A stretch of DNA of 64,000 nucleotides from Ahaetulla prasina (taxonomy: Eukaryota > Chordata > Lepidosauria > Squamata > Colubridae): positions 263,471,958 through 263,535,957 of the forward strand of contig NC_080540.1 in assembly GCF_028640845.1 (NCBI RefSeq). Direction: 5' to 3'. Below the pieces are notes generated by a model. The model saw only the letters and a list, made by a program, of their open reading frames with translations, was not told the origin of the DNA and ran no database searches. Both the position numbers and the translations under genes were made by a program. The first letter of the stretch is position 1; the number at the start of each line of letters is the position of its first letter. Of the stretch, positions 10,534 through 21,718 are shown one piece after another.

Positions 10534-10610
10534 CAAGTTATGACCATTCATTCAGTGACCATTCAAAGTTATAATGGTGCTGAAGGAAAGGACTTATAAT
10601 GAGTCCCTGA
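10534..10610 (+). mobile_element. Fragment of Tigger-like MITE
   Basis: 'caagttatgaccattcattc' and 'agttataatggtgctgaagg' match the start of the copy at 15824. It is preceded by TA. Only the left end remains. Confidence 0.45.
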
Positions 10611-13252
10611 AATTTGATAAGACTTTCTGATAAACAGTTTTGAGTAATGAAGGAAAAGCATTTGGGAAGCACTGATATAGATGATGGAAATATTCTTTAT
10701 ATCAGTCAAAATGTTCAATGCTAAATTGTACAAAACCATCACAGTTATTGCAAATATTATCACTGATGCTATGACCAAAATATAGATGTTGTTCAAATCC
10801 CAAGCTGGCACAATACAGTAATACATCTGTATGCAGTTCTCAAGCCTACATACTGTAAATGGGGAATGTTAATCTCTTGATGAAAAGCTACATTGCAATG
10901 GACAGCGTATTATTTGTACTCTGCTGGATGACTTCCATGTCTGCATAGTGCATCTCATATCATTGGGAAAAGAATATGTTTGACTTGGAATTCCAGAGCA
11001 AACAGAATTGTGGAAGCATAAATGTTAACCACTCCACTAGAGTTGAGAGAGAATTGAGGTATTACTACTTTTTAATATTTCTCAAATATTAAATATTTCT
11101 CCTTATTTCTAGAAAAATAAGGGGGATTTGGGGGATAATAAGCATTTGGGGGATTCAAATTAATTCTGTGATGTGCTATTCTCTTAATAACCGATTCCTC
11201 TTGAAGATGGTTGGTCTGATACAGAAATTAATAGACAGCAATAAGTTTTCTCTAATAAGACATCAAATAGGTTGAAGGGGGATTAGGGAAATGATATGAG
11301 ACAAAGAACGTTCTCTTCCACAGAAATACAATACCAATCTGAATCATGCTGGAATTGTTGTATGTCCTAATAATTAGAATATTGGCAGAGGAATCAGTAA
11401 CAGCTTAGCTCAAAACTCTAGTGTGAAGCTGTTTGGGTCATATTTATAACCTAATGTAATGTAACTCACAGAATTGCTGTGAGGCAAAATTAAGGAATAA
11501 GAATCAAGAATACTGCTTTTGCTACTTGGAGAAAAGATAAGATATTAATGTCATCAATCAAATAATTACAGTTCTTAGATAACATTTCTGCTGGCTGTTA
11601 GTACAATGCAGTGTTAGCTCAATTGACTGGAACCATTATTGTACTAAATGCAAAATCAAGATATGTTATGGATCCCATTCCCCCAAATAATAGTTCTTGA
11701 TACTTGCAAAGAATATATACTAGTTTGCAGTGTGTAAGCTTCAGTTCTGTGTATAGTTATTTGGGACCAAGTTACAATGAATTTTTAGGAATTAGTGTAT
11801 TTCTGAGTGAATATGCATTAAATGATTGGGCAATTTTTTAAGAATATATTGTAAAGACAACCTATGTAATTTCTACATCAATTAGCACACTTCATTTTTT
11901 TTAATCATAGTTATATCTGATGTATTGTGAACCAAACCTTTACTGGCCTATATTGGGAAATTCCACAATATTTTAACCTGCTCATTTTTTGCTACTGTAT
12001 GTATGTTACAATTTTTATAGCTATTCCAGGTCATCATTTTAGTAACTGTGTTATGTCATTGTTTATAATTAGCTTGTGAAATCTTCTTGCACAAAAGTAT
12101 TATTTGCATTAGATTATTACTTGAATTTGATTATTATTATGTGTAGCTGTGAAAAGATGTTTGGTTTAACAAGCAAGTTCTATTTATTCCCTCCCCTCTT
12201 TAGTTCTGCCAAAATCTCATGTTAAAAATCAGTGTATTTTTGGGAGAGAAACCCAAGCAGCCATGCGGTCATGGGAACCTGGAACAAATGATCGCTTGCT
12301 CTGGCAAGCTGTATGGCTGAAATCTTCATGTTTACCTTTTGACTTGACTTTCAATGACAGGATAAAAGAGAGAGAAAAACAACTAATAAACAACAACTAA
12401 TAAAATATCATGTTGGCCCAGTGAAACCAAGAATGTTCCCTGAGCTGCCAGTATCCCCAAATCTTCATATTCAGTTTATTTACCTGAAATTTCATTGTAT
12501 TTCATATATTATTATCTGAAGAAGTTTGCCTGCAAGTGAAATTTATCAGAGTAGACATATTAGCACCCATAAGTCTTTTCAACGTAACTTTACTTTGCTC
12601 AAAAGAGTTCACTCTTAGTCCAAAACTACACTCACACATACAACCCCTGGGAAAGCAAAGTTATTTGCAATTACTTCGATAGGGAGACAACTCCCTTGAT
12701 GCAATGCACATTTGGAGCTATGGCAGATGTGCCAGAACCACAGTAGAAAATCCCTTGAGATTTACAAACTGTGGGCATGAATTAGGATTTCTACACATAT
12801 GAGGAACTTCTAGATTGAGCTTATTATCCAACTGTGTCTTCTGAACACTAGGGCCCCATGATAATTTGATGGTGTTTTATGAGACTAAGGGCGGGTGGGG
12901 GGTGGGGAATAGTCCACTCTTACACAGCCAATTTTTTAAAAAACTCCTATAAAAGTTTGGAAAAACTCTCCTAAATAAATGCCTTTACCTAATGCTTTCT
13001 CTGCTCTTTCAAAAGCTTAAGACCAAATCAAGCTAAAAACTTGATAGGCTTTCTAAATATAGAATTAGGTTCTAATGGGAACTATTTTAATTGCAATGAT
13101 ATTGCTTAAAGATCAAAAAGTAAAGGCCTTATGAAATCAATAATTCTACTGAATAACCAAATAATGAGAGAAAATATTTGTCTGTATGGATTTAAATTTA
13201 AGCATGTGCAAAATGAGGCACGTTGGTTCTAAAACACCACATCTTACATATA
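10611..13252. other. Long AT-rich stretch without recognised genes
   Basis: Only short ORFs with no motifs are present. The one structural item seen is the G-rich run at 12889-12907. Confidence 0.5.
12889..12907 (+). other. Potential G-quadruplex
   Basis: Three or more G runs of at least 3 (ggg, ggg, gggggg, gggg) are separated by single bases. Formation is inferred from sequence only. Confidence 0.55.
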
Positions 13253-13617
13253 AAGTAGTCTATAGTTAATGACAGCAATTAGAACATTCCATTGCTAAGC
13301 GACACAATTGTAAAGTAACATGCTACGGTGTCCATTAGCAATGACAGCTGTAGCATTTCCAGTTGCCATCATTAAGTGAATCCCTCACCATCATTAAGTG
13401 TGTATTGCCTTGTGATCACCATATACAACTTCCTATTTTGGCTTTCCCCTTGACTTTGCTAGTTGGAAACTTTCAATGAAGTCATAAAAGGTGATATGTG
13501 ATCTCACGGACACTACAGTAGCCACAACTCTGAGAACCTGTTTTAAGTATCACTTTTTCAATACCATCATGCATTTGAATAGTTGTTAAAGAAGTGGTTG
13601 TTCACCAAGGAGCACCT
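13253..13617 (+). mobile_element. Degraded Tigger-like MITE
   Basis: It keeps the family's order of motifs: 'gttaatgacagcaatt', 'cattaagtgaatccc', 'gtgatcaccatatac', 'gactttgctagttgg', and a right end 'tggttgttcaccaaggagca' before 'cct'. Compare the intact copy at 55828-56223. Confidence 0.6.
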
Positions 13618-13731
13618 ATAAGTTCTTGTGGCCAAAACCTGGCCCACCTAAAGCAACCAAGTTAAATTGTCCCAATTTTATATCACAGAAACCTGCGAGA
13701 CAGTTTCAGTTGAGAAATTGATTATCTAGTG

Positions 13732-13846
13732 CACAGGTGTCAAACTCACGTGATGTTTCATTACGTTTTTCTCATTTGCGGAGCTGGGGTGGATGTGGCC
13801 TGCACGTGATGCATCCAGCCCGCAGGCTGCCAGTTTGACAACCCTG
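13732..13846 (+). mobile_element. hAT MITE, group 3
   Basis: The left end CACAGGTGTCAAACTC is two changes from the CAGGGGTGTCAAACTC expected for the group. The right end is CCAGTTTGACAACCCTG. The 8-bp duplication atctagtg lies directly on both sides (13724-13731 and 13847-13854) with central TA. Confidence 0.85.
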
Positions 13847-13994
13847 ATCTAGTGCATGTTCCGGTTTGTACTTGTTTAGAATAAATAGACATAATAAGTA
13901 GCAAATAGCATTCTGGTGATTTGTAACTTTTTATGTCATCTATAACAGCAAGTTGTGGTTTTTCTGGACATTTTGCAGAATCAGCCACATCATG

Positions 13995-14374
13995 GAGCCG
14001 AGATGGCATAGTGGTTAGAGTACAGCATTGCAAGCTACTTCAGCTGACTGCTAGCTGCAGTTCAGCAGTTCAAACCTCACTGGCTCAAGGCTAACTCAGT
14101 CTTCCATCCTTCCGAGGTCAGTAAAAATGAGGACCCAAGTTGTTGGGGACAATATACTGACTCTGTAAACCAGGGCTCTCCAACCTTGGTCCCTTTAAAA
14201 CTTGTGGACTTCAACTCCCAGAGTTCCTCAGCCAGCTTTGCTGGCTGAGGGACTCTGGGAGTTAAAGTCCACAAGTCTTAAAGAGACCAAGGTTGGAGAC
14301 CCCTGCTGTAAACCTCTTAGAGAGGGCTGTAAAGCACTGTGAAGCAGCATAAAAGTTTAAGTGCTATTGCTATG
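13995..14374 (+). mobile_element. tRNA-derived SINE, interrupted by a hAT MITE
   Basis: Head 'gagccgagatggcatagtgg' (box A region), 'cagttcaaacctc' (box B-like), then body 'ccatccttccgaggtcag' and 'atgaggacccaa', and tail 'gtgctattgctat'. A 135-bp hAT element (14171-14305) plus an 8-bp duplication splits it at 'ctgtaaac'. Same family as 59621-59850 and 63752-63980. Confidence 0.85.
14171..14305 (+). mobile_element. Palindromic hAT MITE, group 4, nested in SINE
   Basis: Starts CAGGGCTCTCCAACCTTGG and ends CCAAGGTTGGAGACCCCTG. The arms run as far as 'ccagctttgctgg' at the centre, making a near-perfect long hairpin. The 8-bp duplication ctgtaaac is perfect (14163-14170, 14306-14313); an uninterrupted relative at 59.6 kb has the site once, which confirms it. 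Confidence 0.95.
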
Positions 14375-14900
14375 ATGTACTCACTGTTCCAAATGGGTCC
14401 AAATTGAGACAGAAATAGTTGGGAATCTAAAATTTCTGAACTACAGTTAGGATTCTTTCTAGTGATGATGATTAGCAAAACAGAATGCCCTTTCAGTGAC
14501 TGATATGCAGGATATATACAAGATAAGCATTTTTTTTCCCTGTGGGTTTTGCTAGGCCAAATGTACTAGCAGGATCAGCATTGGAGAAACAATAATCTCC
14601 CTACAAAATAAGCTGCAGCTTCAGATACATTGATCAGAAACATGCCTTTTGCATTATGTTTGTGACTATGCTGGCTAGTGAAACAATTCAGCAACTTTAT
14701 CAACAGCTATTAGTCATTGTTGCTGTATGCTACTTCCGTGAGAATTATGTCTTTATCAAATGTTACAGAGTAAAAATGTCCCCACAATCCAGTTGTGGGC
14801 TTTTTGGAAGAAAAAAGGAAAAACAATACTAGAAGTTGAACTTTTTGGTCTGATTCAACACAGTGCAATGAAAAGTTGGTATTTTGAAGTGCTTTTGAAA

Positions 14901-15265
14901 GGAGGTAGTATTCACGTTTAGCAACTGTTCTAAACTATAATGACACTGAACAAATGCTATTTATAATTAGTCTTTGGAGTTATGACCATTGCAGTATTCC
15001 TATAGTCAAATAATTGCAATTTCTGACATTCCCTGCCAACTTCCCACAAGCAAAGTCAGTAGGGAAGCTGGCAAGAAATCAGAAATCACAATCACATAAA
15101 GTCCTCACCTAGTATCCTGCACAGTCCTCAAGTTATAATAGCTAGGACTATCAGAATTTCCTTTGATAAACAATGCAATCACATGACATCATGATATATG
15201 ACTGCATCACTTAGCAATGGAAATGCCAGACCCAGTTGCCATCATTACCCAATCATTACTTCCTG
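14901..15265 (+). mobile_element. Degraded Tigger-like MITE
   Basis: Left end 'ggaggtagtattcacgttta', internal 'ggagttatgaccattgcagt', 'cacttagcaatgg', and right end 'cttcctg' followed by TA. Length is close to the intact copy. Confidence 0.55.
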
Positions 15266-15823
15266 TAGTACTGAAAAGTTTCCCCTGCCTTTCTCCCTAC
15301 TAGTTCTCATTGTTAAAGGGAATTTTCCTTAGAATTTTTTCTAAGGAGAGAATTTTGGAGAAATTCTCTTACATATTTTACATTTATTCAATTATCAGGT
15401 GGCTAAGATGTATGAATGTCCCTCTTTCATCATGCATCTATTTTTCCAGTGGTCTATTTCCCACTGTGCCCAGGAAATTTAATCAATGGTGGTAATAGAG
15501 TAAGTTGTGCTCTTAAAAATCTTTTGGAGAATTTTTGATGTTCCTGAAAACTTTCAATGCAATTATCCACTTTACTTCTTTCATTTCAAAAGGAGATTTG
15601 AACCCAACTTTAGTTCAGGAGTTGATGCTATTTACCAAAATCAGGGTTAAGCTATTTCTGGCCTCATGTCTACATGGGAACCCAAATTCCCCTCACCCTT
15701 TTTGGGGGGGAACATTTTTAAAAACTATCTTAAATTGCACTGCCAGTCCTGGGTTTTGAGACACACAAAAAATACTCATAGTTTAAGTTAAAATAAACTT
15801 GAAGGGGGGAGAAGGAACAAATA

Positions 15824-16664
15824 CAAGTAGACCTCTACTTATGACCATTTATTCAGTGTTTATTTTAAGTTACAATGGTGCTAAATAAATGATGACTATG
15901 ATAAATTAAAGAGTTGCATATTTATGGTGGTTACAGAGTTCTGGCCATGCCCTATGATCACATGATCAGGAACTGGGTGCTTGGCAACAGCTTGCACTTA
16001 CAACCAGTTGCAGCCACCTGTCATCACAATTGCTATTTTCAAACTTTCCTGTTGACTTCCCAAGAAAGTCAACAGGGAAGCTGGAAGGAAACGTCATTGC
16101 GGAAAATCATCCCTACCCATGCATTCTCCTCCAGTCTTCTGCGCATGCACCACACTGGCCAGTCATCCACACTTGCCAACCCTTATAGTACCTCTCTCAC
16201 ACATCCCATGCAATATCTACAAGCCTTACCATGCCTTTCTCACACCCCATGCTCCCCCCTTGAACCTTGCCACCCCTCCCTGATGCTCTCATATACCTTC
16301 AAGCACCCTCTCCAAGCCTCATCACCTTTCCCTCGTGTCCTCGCAAATCCTTCCCAAGCTTCACCCTGCCTCTTCTGCATTACTTCCCTTGCACATCTTT
16401 ACCAAGCCTCATTGCATTCCCTTGCATCCTTCATCACCTGCGCATGCCCCCGCTCCACTCTTACCACTCGTCCTTCACGCCATTGCACCCTCCCCCACTT
16501 GGTTGATGGCCAGAAGTTGCCTCACCTACTGATAGTAGTATTTAGTTAACAGCAGCAACCAGAACTGTGGGGATTACTGTCACTAAGCGATATAGTCATG
16601 CTCTAAGAGCACATCACTTGGCAATGGAAATTCCCAGTTGCCATTGTAAATTGAGAACTACCTG
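15824..16664 (+). mobile_element. Tigger-like MITE expanded by a C/T-rich insert
   Basis: Left end CAAGTAGACCTCTACTTATG after TA (15822-15823), right end GAGAACTACCTG before TA (16665-16666). It is about twice the usual size because roughly 400 bp of C/T-rich sequence (16110-16510) sits inside it. The 211-codon ORF at 15914-16549 runs through the insert and is compositional. Confidence 0.6.
16110..16510. repeat. C/T-rich degenerate minisatellite-like insert
   Basis: Degenerate repeats of 'ccaagcctca(tc)' and 'cctt(g)cat' follow each other at irregular intervals of about 25-40 bp. No transposon ends are visible. Confidence 0.45.
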
Positions 16665-16666
16665 TA

Positions 16667-17222
16667 ATTTCGCTTCTCAAATGAAGAATGCAGAAAAAAA
16701 CATTCCAATCCTGCCTTTGTACATGATATGGCACCATCCACTTCGCATTATCTGTCATTATCATAGTAGCCCTTCCCCCTCTCCTTCCCAAAATAAACTT
16801 TAACAGCACAGCTTCTCTAGCACTACAATGTTGCTTGTTCATGGCCTAGATAAAATGCCTGCATTTTTTTTTTTATCAATGGTATGAAAAAGGAGTGAGC
16901 CTGTACAGTATTCCTGAAAGCACTAGCAGCCAAAAGACAGCACAGATGCACAATTGCATTTTTCTTTTGTCTGGTGAGCCTGGCTAAAGAATGTGACTTG
17001 CCTGGAAGATAAGTGAAGGCAGTTGCAGAGAGAAGACCCCAGAATGTTTTGTCTTCCCAGACTTCCCTCGAAGTGAAAATATTTTTAAAAAATTAACTGC
17101 TACCATTTCTAGTGTTCCTTTGTTGGAGTTCTTATCAGTATTATGTCTGCTTGTTACATTTTGCCCTTGAGCATTTGAAAATGAAAGCCAGTACAGATGT
17201 TAAATTAAGAAGGTTTGAGAAT
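16667..17222. other. No feature recognised
   Basis: Mixed-composition sequence with only short chance ORFs. Confidence 0.5.
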
Positions 17223-17247
17223 TATATATATATATATATATATATAT
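17223..17247 (+). repeat. (TA)n microsatellite
   Basis: About 12 TA units. Confidence 0.95.
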
Positions 17248-17452
17248 GGTCTACTGCAGAAACTTAGTACACAAGGCAGCCATCCAAAGACTTTCTTGGA
17301 ACGGTTTCCAGTTTTATGCTTTAAGTTAAGACTTCTATGCTTTCTTTTCCAACTTTATGTTGCTTTACATTGTCTATGCTCTGCCGTTTTGAATTAGTAA
17401 CTTTGAAGTGTAACCATGAAGGGCAAGGTGGGGGGTTTCTAAGGTGGCAACA

Positions 17453-17479
17453 AACACACACACACACACTTTTTTTTTT
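17453..17479 (+). repeat. (CA)n then poly-T
   Basis: About eight CA units followed directly by nine or ten Ts. Confidence 0.9.
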
Positions 17480-17778
17480 GCTAAAACTCTCGTTCTGTTT
17501 ACAATTATTACAGTTCCTGTGTTTGATCAGTTTTCTTATTCTTTCGAACACCTTAACCAAATCTACTGAACGCGCAGGTACATTCAGCTTATGTGTTGAA
17601 AAGTAGAGATTAATAAAGAGATATTTTTATATCTTTTCACAGATGCATACATAACATACAGATCTCTCTTGAATTTGGGGGTGATTGTTTCATGCCTACA
17701 CATGTCTACGTACCCAACATGGAAAGGTGTTGGGTGTAAGCAGATCCACTGATTCAGATTCTTTAGAAAATATTTGAA

Positions 17779-18232
17779 ACTTGATAATGGCAGCTAGATT
17801 AGTGATGGCTAAATACTGGGGACGAAATTGGGAGATTCAAAGAAATGAATGGTATAATGAAATTTGGAGCATGACAACAAACGATAAATTAACAACAGAA
17901 ATTAAATTTTAAAAAGGGATGATTAAAACAAACAATTATAATGAAATGGGGGGGGGAGATTTTATAAAATCAGTGTTGGTGGAAGGCAAAGGGAATAAAC
18001 CTACTCAAGAATATATGCTGGTTTGGAGGGAAAAAAGGCATATTCAGAATATATTGTTTATATTTTAGCTGTTATAGAAGAAGAAATATAAGGGGGGGAA
18101 TGGTCTCCAAGGATGGGGGTGCACTATATTATCTGTATTTTTTCTTTTTTGTATTTAGATGTGTATGTATATGTTCGTATTGTTTGCGTTTCTTGTATTT
18201 AAAATAAATTCAAAAATTAAATTTTTTAAAAA
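17779..18232 (+). mobile_element. 5'-truncated L1 LINE
   Basis: A perfect 14-bp target duplication agaaaatatttgaa brackets it (17765-17778 and 18233-18246). The translation begins IMAARLVMAKYWGRNWEIQR and continues to a stop after 'TTEIKF', followed by a 3' UTR with G-rich runs and an A-rich end. AARLxMAKYW is the L1 ORF2 C-terminus. Only the last 450 bp were copied in. Confidence 0.9.
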
Positions 18233-18246
18233 AGAAAATATTTGAA

Positions 18247-19559
18247 CTGTTCAGTTAAACAATATATTGATAAATATTAATAAACCATTAGCAATTCTTA
18301 GTTTGCTTTTCCAAGGTTGTTGGTTGGTTGTTGTTGTTTTAAATCCTGGCTCATTCCCACTTCTACGTTCCTTTCGTATTCACAGCTTTAGAATCCCATT
18401 CCTCTAGCAATGAAAAGACCTGGATTTATATGGCTGAACTTATACAAGACTCTTCAATGAAACACAACATGTTTTCCAATTAATACGGCTCTGCTTTGCT
18501 GAGTTTACTCTAGATCTGTTTTTGTGTCTTAGAATATAACACCTCTGACAAAGGAGGAGGAGTTTTAGGGGTGGGGTGGGGCGGGGAAGGGCATCACCTC
18601 CTTTACCTGTTTAATTGACAACAGAAAGGAGACAAAGCATTACAGGTTATTGTAATTATATTTACTTCCATTTCTTTTCATTAGCAGCATTTTGTTAACT
18701 TTCTAAATTATGCACTGTTGCCTTGACCTATATTTTTAACTGCCTGAAAGAATAATAAAGGAACTGAAAGGCAGTAATTTTGGTCTTAAAGTTTGAACTT
18801 CAAATGCTTGTATTTTTAGTGCATAATCTAAAGGTGCTTGTTAAACAGAAGGGGGGAAACAGATTTAGGTCAGCTAATGAAAATACGTTCATGAAAAAAC
18901 AAATCATTTGTGAGGGATTTTTAAATTATTCGTTTTCTGCATGTTTGAACTGATAATGTTGCAATATCACATCCTGATCAATAAATTCCAATATGTTGTT
19001 AGACTGTGATATCAGTGAAGTGTTTTACACTCTGAAGATCCTGCAAATTCTTGAATGTAACGATAGGAGTAACTGTAAAATAAAGAGATCCAGCCACAAT
19101 GATATCATGTTAACAATTTGCATTTGACAATGAACCTAAGCTGCTTCCCATTCCAAAGGCTATCAGAAAATACTCTATTGTATTCTTAGAAAATATTTGA
19201 GATTCAAGAAGTACAAGGCATGCTTAAATCCTTGGAAACTATGTATCAGACCTGGTGGCTGATGGATTTTCCAAATGGAAAATGCTCTGCTGAGAAATTT
19301 GACAAGCATGGAGCAACTGTTCTAAAGAATGCAGTGTACAGTTTTCGGATTGAACAACAGCAATTGGATAAGGCATTCATCTTTTCAGTACTATCAATAG
19401 TATGCAGTCTGTCGAAACAGCCCTAATACTTCATCCATTAAAGCAGCAAAAGTATTTCAACAGGAACTATTGACTCTAAAAGTGCTTGACTTCTGAAGTA
19501 CTACTAATATGTGGCCAGAACAATGAATTATCACAGGTGTACTAAGAATGTGAATATCC
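18247..19559. other. No gene recognised
   Basis: AT-rich except for the G-rich block at 18568-18591. A 68-codon frame at 19220-19426 (with 'MDFPNGKCSAEKFDKHGATV') has no motif I know. It lies upstream of the hAT transposase relic and might be an older part of it. Confidence 0.4.
18568..18591 (+). other. Strong potential G-quadruplex
   Basis: Four runs of four Gs separated by single bases, then a fifth run of three (gggg-t-gggg-t-gggg-c-gggg-aa-ggg). It also contains GC-box-like 'ggggcgggg'. No gene start is visible nearby. Confidence 0.7.
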
Positions 19560-19960
19560 ACAAAATATGTTGTTAAATTGAGAATAGTCCAGGTAATAAA
19601 TACTATTCTTCAGAAGAATACCTTCTTCAGAAGAAAAATACCTTCTTCAGAAGAAACTTTTTGTTCTTCCACATGGACTGGTATAACACGATTGGAATTT
19701 ACCTTGTCCAGAACTTGGTCATTTCTTCTCAGACACATACCAAGGTTGAAGGCTTTGTTTTATTTACTTTAAAGTTACAGAAATTACTTGCTATTCTTCC
19801 ACGATCTATAACAGCTGAGCAATCTTTCTGTGCTATTGAGAGAGACTGAAAACTTGGCTGAAATCTAGCAAGGACAAGCGTGCCTTAATCACGTTGCTCT
19901 TTTACATTTGCACAAGGACATCAACTCTGACAGTGCAACAGTCAAGTCACCATTTGTTGT
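19560..19960 (+). pseudogene. Decayed hAT transposase C-terminus
   Basis: Plus-strand frames give 'YNTIGIYLVQNLVISSQTHT', then 'LLAILPRSITAEQSFCAIER', 'LKTWLKSSKDKRALITLL' and, after a frameshift, 'LLHLHKDINSDS'. Order and spacing follow the hAT C-terminal dimerisation domain of ZMYM/DUF4371-type transposases (ExSFSxxxRxKxxLRS...LxxLLHIHxD). At least one stop and one frameshift inactivate it. Ends are not defined. It may be a remnant of an autonomous hAT, though nothing links it to a specific MITE group here. Confidence 0.6.
19597..19657 (+). repeat. About three copies of a 20-bp tandem repeat
   Basis: The unit 'taccttcttcagaagaaaaa' recurs with slight changes. It overlaps the hAT transposase relic. 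Confidence 0.7.
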
Positions 19961-20336
19961 AACAACTGTCATTGTTTTCTAGGTTTTTTGGAGCCTTTTA
20001 CAATGTGATCTGTGTGGTAAAGCTTGAATTATTGTATTTCTCAGCTGTAATTTTTCTTAGCAAACATAGCAACGTACAAAAGGTGCTAAAGGTACATTGG
20101 TTGCTATCTGTTTTGATTGACAGTTGGAAAAAATAAATGATTTGAATAGATTACAGTATGAACACACCAACAACAGAGATTCTCAGCTGGACTAATTTCA
20201 AGCCTTAGCTGGTTTGAACTTCATCCAATCCTTTTCTTTGGATCCGCGTAGCACACAAAAACTATGCAAACCCTGTTATTCTTTTCAGTATATCACCCAA
20301 AATGCCTGTAGGGAAATTAGAATATACTAAATGCCA
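19961..20336. other. No feature recognised
   Basis: AT-rich sequence without motifs. Confidence 0.5.
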
Positions 20337-20452
20337 ATAAAGGAGAATATTTGTAGCTCAGGATTGAAATGAGGGATCCTTAGTGCTCTCTGAGCTTGTT
20401 TGTTTTCTTGTAGACATTTCATTACTCTAACTAGGTTACATCATCAGTGCTA
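20337..20452 (-). mobile_element. Penelope-like element fragment with hammerhead core
   Basis: The sequence is homologous to one half of 32700-32892: 'aataaaggagaatatttgta', 'gtgctctctgagcttg', 'tttcattactctaactagg', 'tcatcagtgc'. The minus strand contains CTGATGA (20441-20447) and GAAA (20417-20420), the two conserved hammerhead ribozyme core strings. The stem III ACGT has become ATGT and stem I is partly unpaired, so activity is doubtful. Confidence 0.6.
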
Positions 20453-20616
20453 TAACTGAACTTACTGATCATGAGGCCTTGTCACTTACTTTGCATTGGG
20501 ACTCATGCTTTTAACCATCTATGGGAAAGTTGGGCTTTCGAAAGTGATTGATTCACAAATATGCCTCAGTGATCCACCACACTCTAAGTATGTTATGAAG
20601 CCAACCATTTCCTTTC

Positions 20617-20687
20617 AAGGAAAGGAAAGGAAAGGAAAGGAAAGGAAAGGAAAAAGGAAAAAGGAAAAAGGAAAAAGGAAAGGAAAT
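20617..20687 (+). repeat. (GGAAA)n / (GGAAAAA)n microsatellite
   Basis: Eight or so GGAAA units followed by longer A-containing units. Confidence 0.95.
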
Positions 20688-20740
20688 ATCTCAACCTGAA
20701 GCTCTTTCTTATGGATGTTACAAATCTTTCTGATAATAAA

Positions 20741-20840
20741 GAGAAAGAAAGAAAGAGACAGCAAGAGAAAGAAAGAGAGAAAAAGGAAGGAAGGAAGGAA
20801 GGAAGGAAGGAAGGAAGGAAGGAAGGAAGGAAGGAAGGAA

Positions 20841-20878
<38 letters not shown>

Positions 20879-20901
20879 AAAAGAAAGAAAGAAAGAAAGA
20901 G
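20741..20901 (+). repeat. (GGAA)n(GAAA)n microsatellite
   Basis: A GAAA run, then about 16 GGAA units, then about 12 GAAA units. Long GGAA tracts are common in snakes. The overlapping Glu/Lys/Arg-rich and Phe/Ser-rich ORFs are artefacts of the repeat. Confidence 0.97.
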
Positions 20902-21154
20902 ACAAGTGCTTTCCTTGTGTACTATTATAGATGTCAGGATTTAAGTATTAAGTTCTCCTCATTATTTTGAATTTTGAATCTCATGAGACCCAAAATTCAA
21001 GAATAGTTCATTAGGGTGAGCAGATAGCATACTATGTGATGAGGATGACTGCCATCCAGGTATAGCATAGGTTATTTTTGTTAGTAGTCATCCTAATTAC
21101 TCAATAAATCTAATGTTCTTCATATAATGATACATTCCATTTTTTTCATTGGTC

Positions 21155-21469
21155 AAGTTATGACTGTAGTGGAGCCTGCCCATCATGGCTGTAACATGTG
21201 ATGGTCATAAAGTTTTTGCAGCAGTCTTAAGTGAATGCTGTTATTAAGCGAATCCTGCAGTTGTTAAGGAAATCCGTGGTTTGCTATTGGCCCATTTTGC
21301 CAAAAACCAGTAACCAAGTAAATGCCAATTTTCAGCAACACTGTTGTAAAACACAGTCATGATACTGCAAACAGCTATAAATAAGTCCTGGTTGCCAAGT
21401 ACTTGAAGCGCAATCACATGACTGCATAGGGGGAAAGTGACCATCAGAACTTTGAATCCAGATCATAAG
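21155..21469 (+). mobile_element. Tigger-like MITE, part left of the gypsy insertion
   Basis: 'cttaagtgaatgctgttatt', 'gcagttgttaaggaaatcc' and 'gcaatcacatgactgcat' are family motifs. The retrotransposon inserted at 'ataag' splits the element; the rest is at 24254-24326. Confidence 0.55.
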
Positions 21470-21656
21470 TGTTAAGTTCGGGCAATGAAGAGGCAGGAGA
21501 CGATACAAGTGACAACAGCTCTTTGGTTTATTGTGATCCCAGCAAAAACCAACAGGCAAAACCTCTCTTTAAATAGTATTTTGGCTGAGGCATCAGCCAA
21601 TCAGCAACGTGCATTTTCCCACCCAAATTTCCCTCCTAAAATTCAAATACATTACA
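21470..21656 (-). repeat. 3' LTR of gypsy element
   Basis: 187 bp starting TG and ending CA. On the minus strand it has a CCAAT-type 'gattggctgatg', a TATA-like 'ctatttaaag' (21568-21575) and AATAAA (21527-21532). Confidence 0.93.
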
Positions 21657-21671
21657 CTCCTCCCCTCCCAG
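21657..21671 (-). promoter_or_regulatory. Polypurine tract
   Basis: The minus strand reads CTGGGAGGGGAGGAG directly before the 3' LTR, the expected primer site for plus-strand DNA synthesis. Confidence 0.85.
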
Positions 21672-21718
21672 AACACATTGTACCATATTTACATAGTTTT
21701 TTGCATAACATTTGCATG

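Noticed and set aside
15914..16549. 211-codon plus-strand ORF
   Set aside because: It runs through a transposon and its C/T-rich insert; composition explains the Pro/Ser/Leu-rich product.
20615..20944. Lys/Glu/Arg-rich and Phe/Ser-rich ORFs
   Set aside because: They are translations of the GGAA/GAAA microsatellite.
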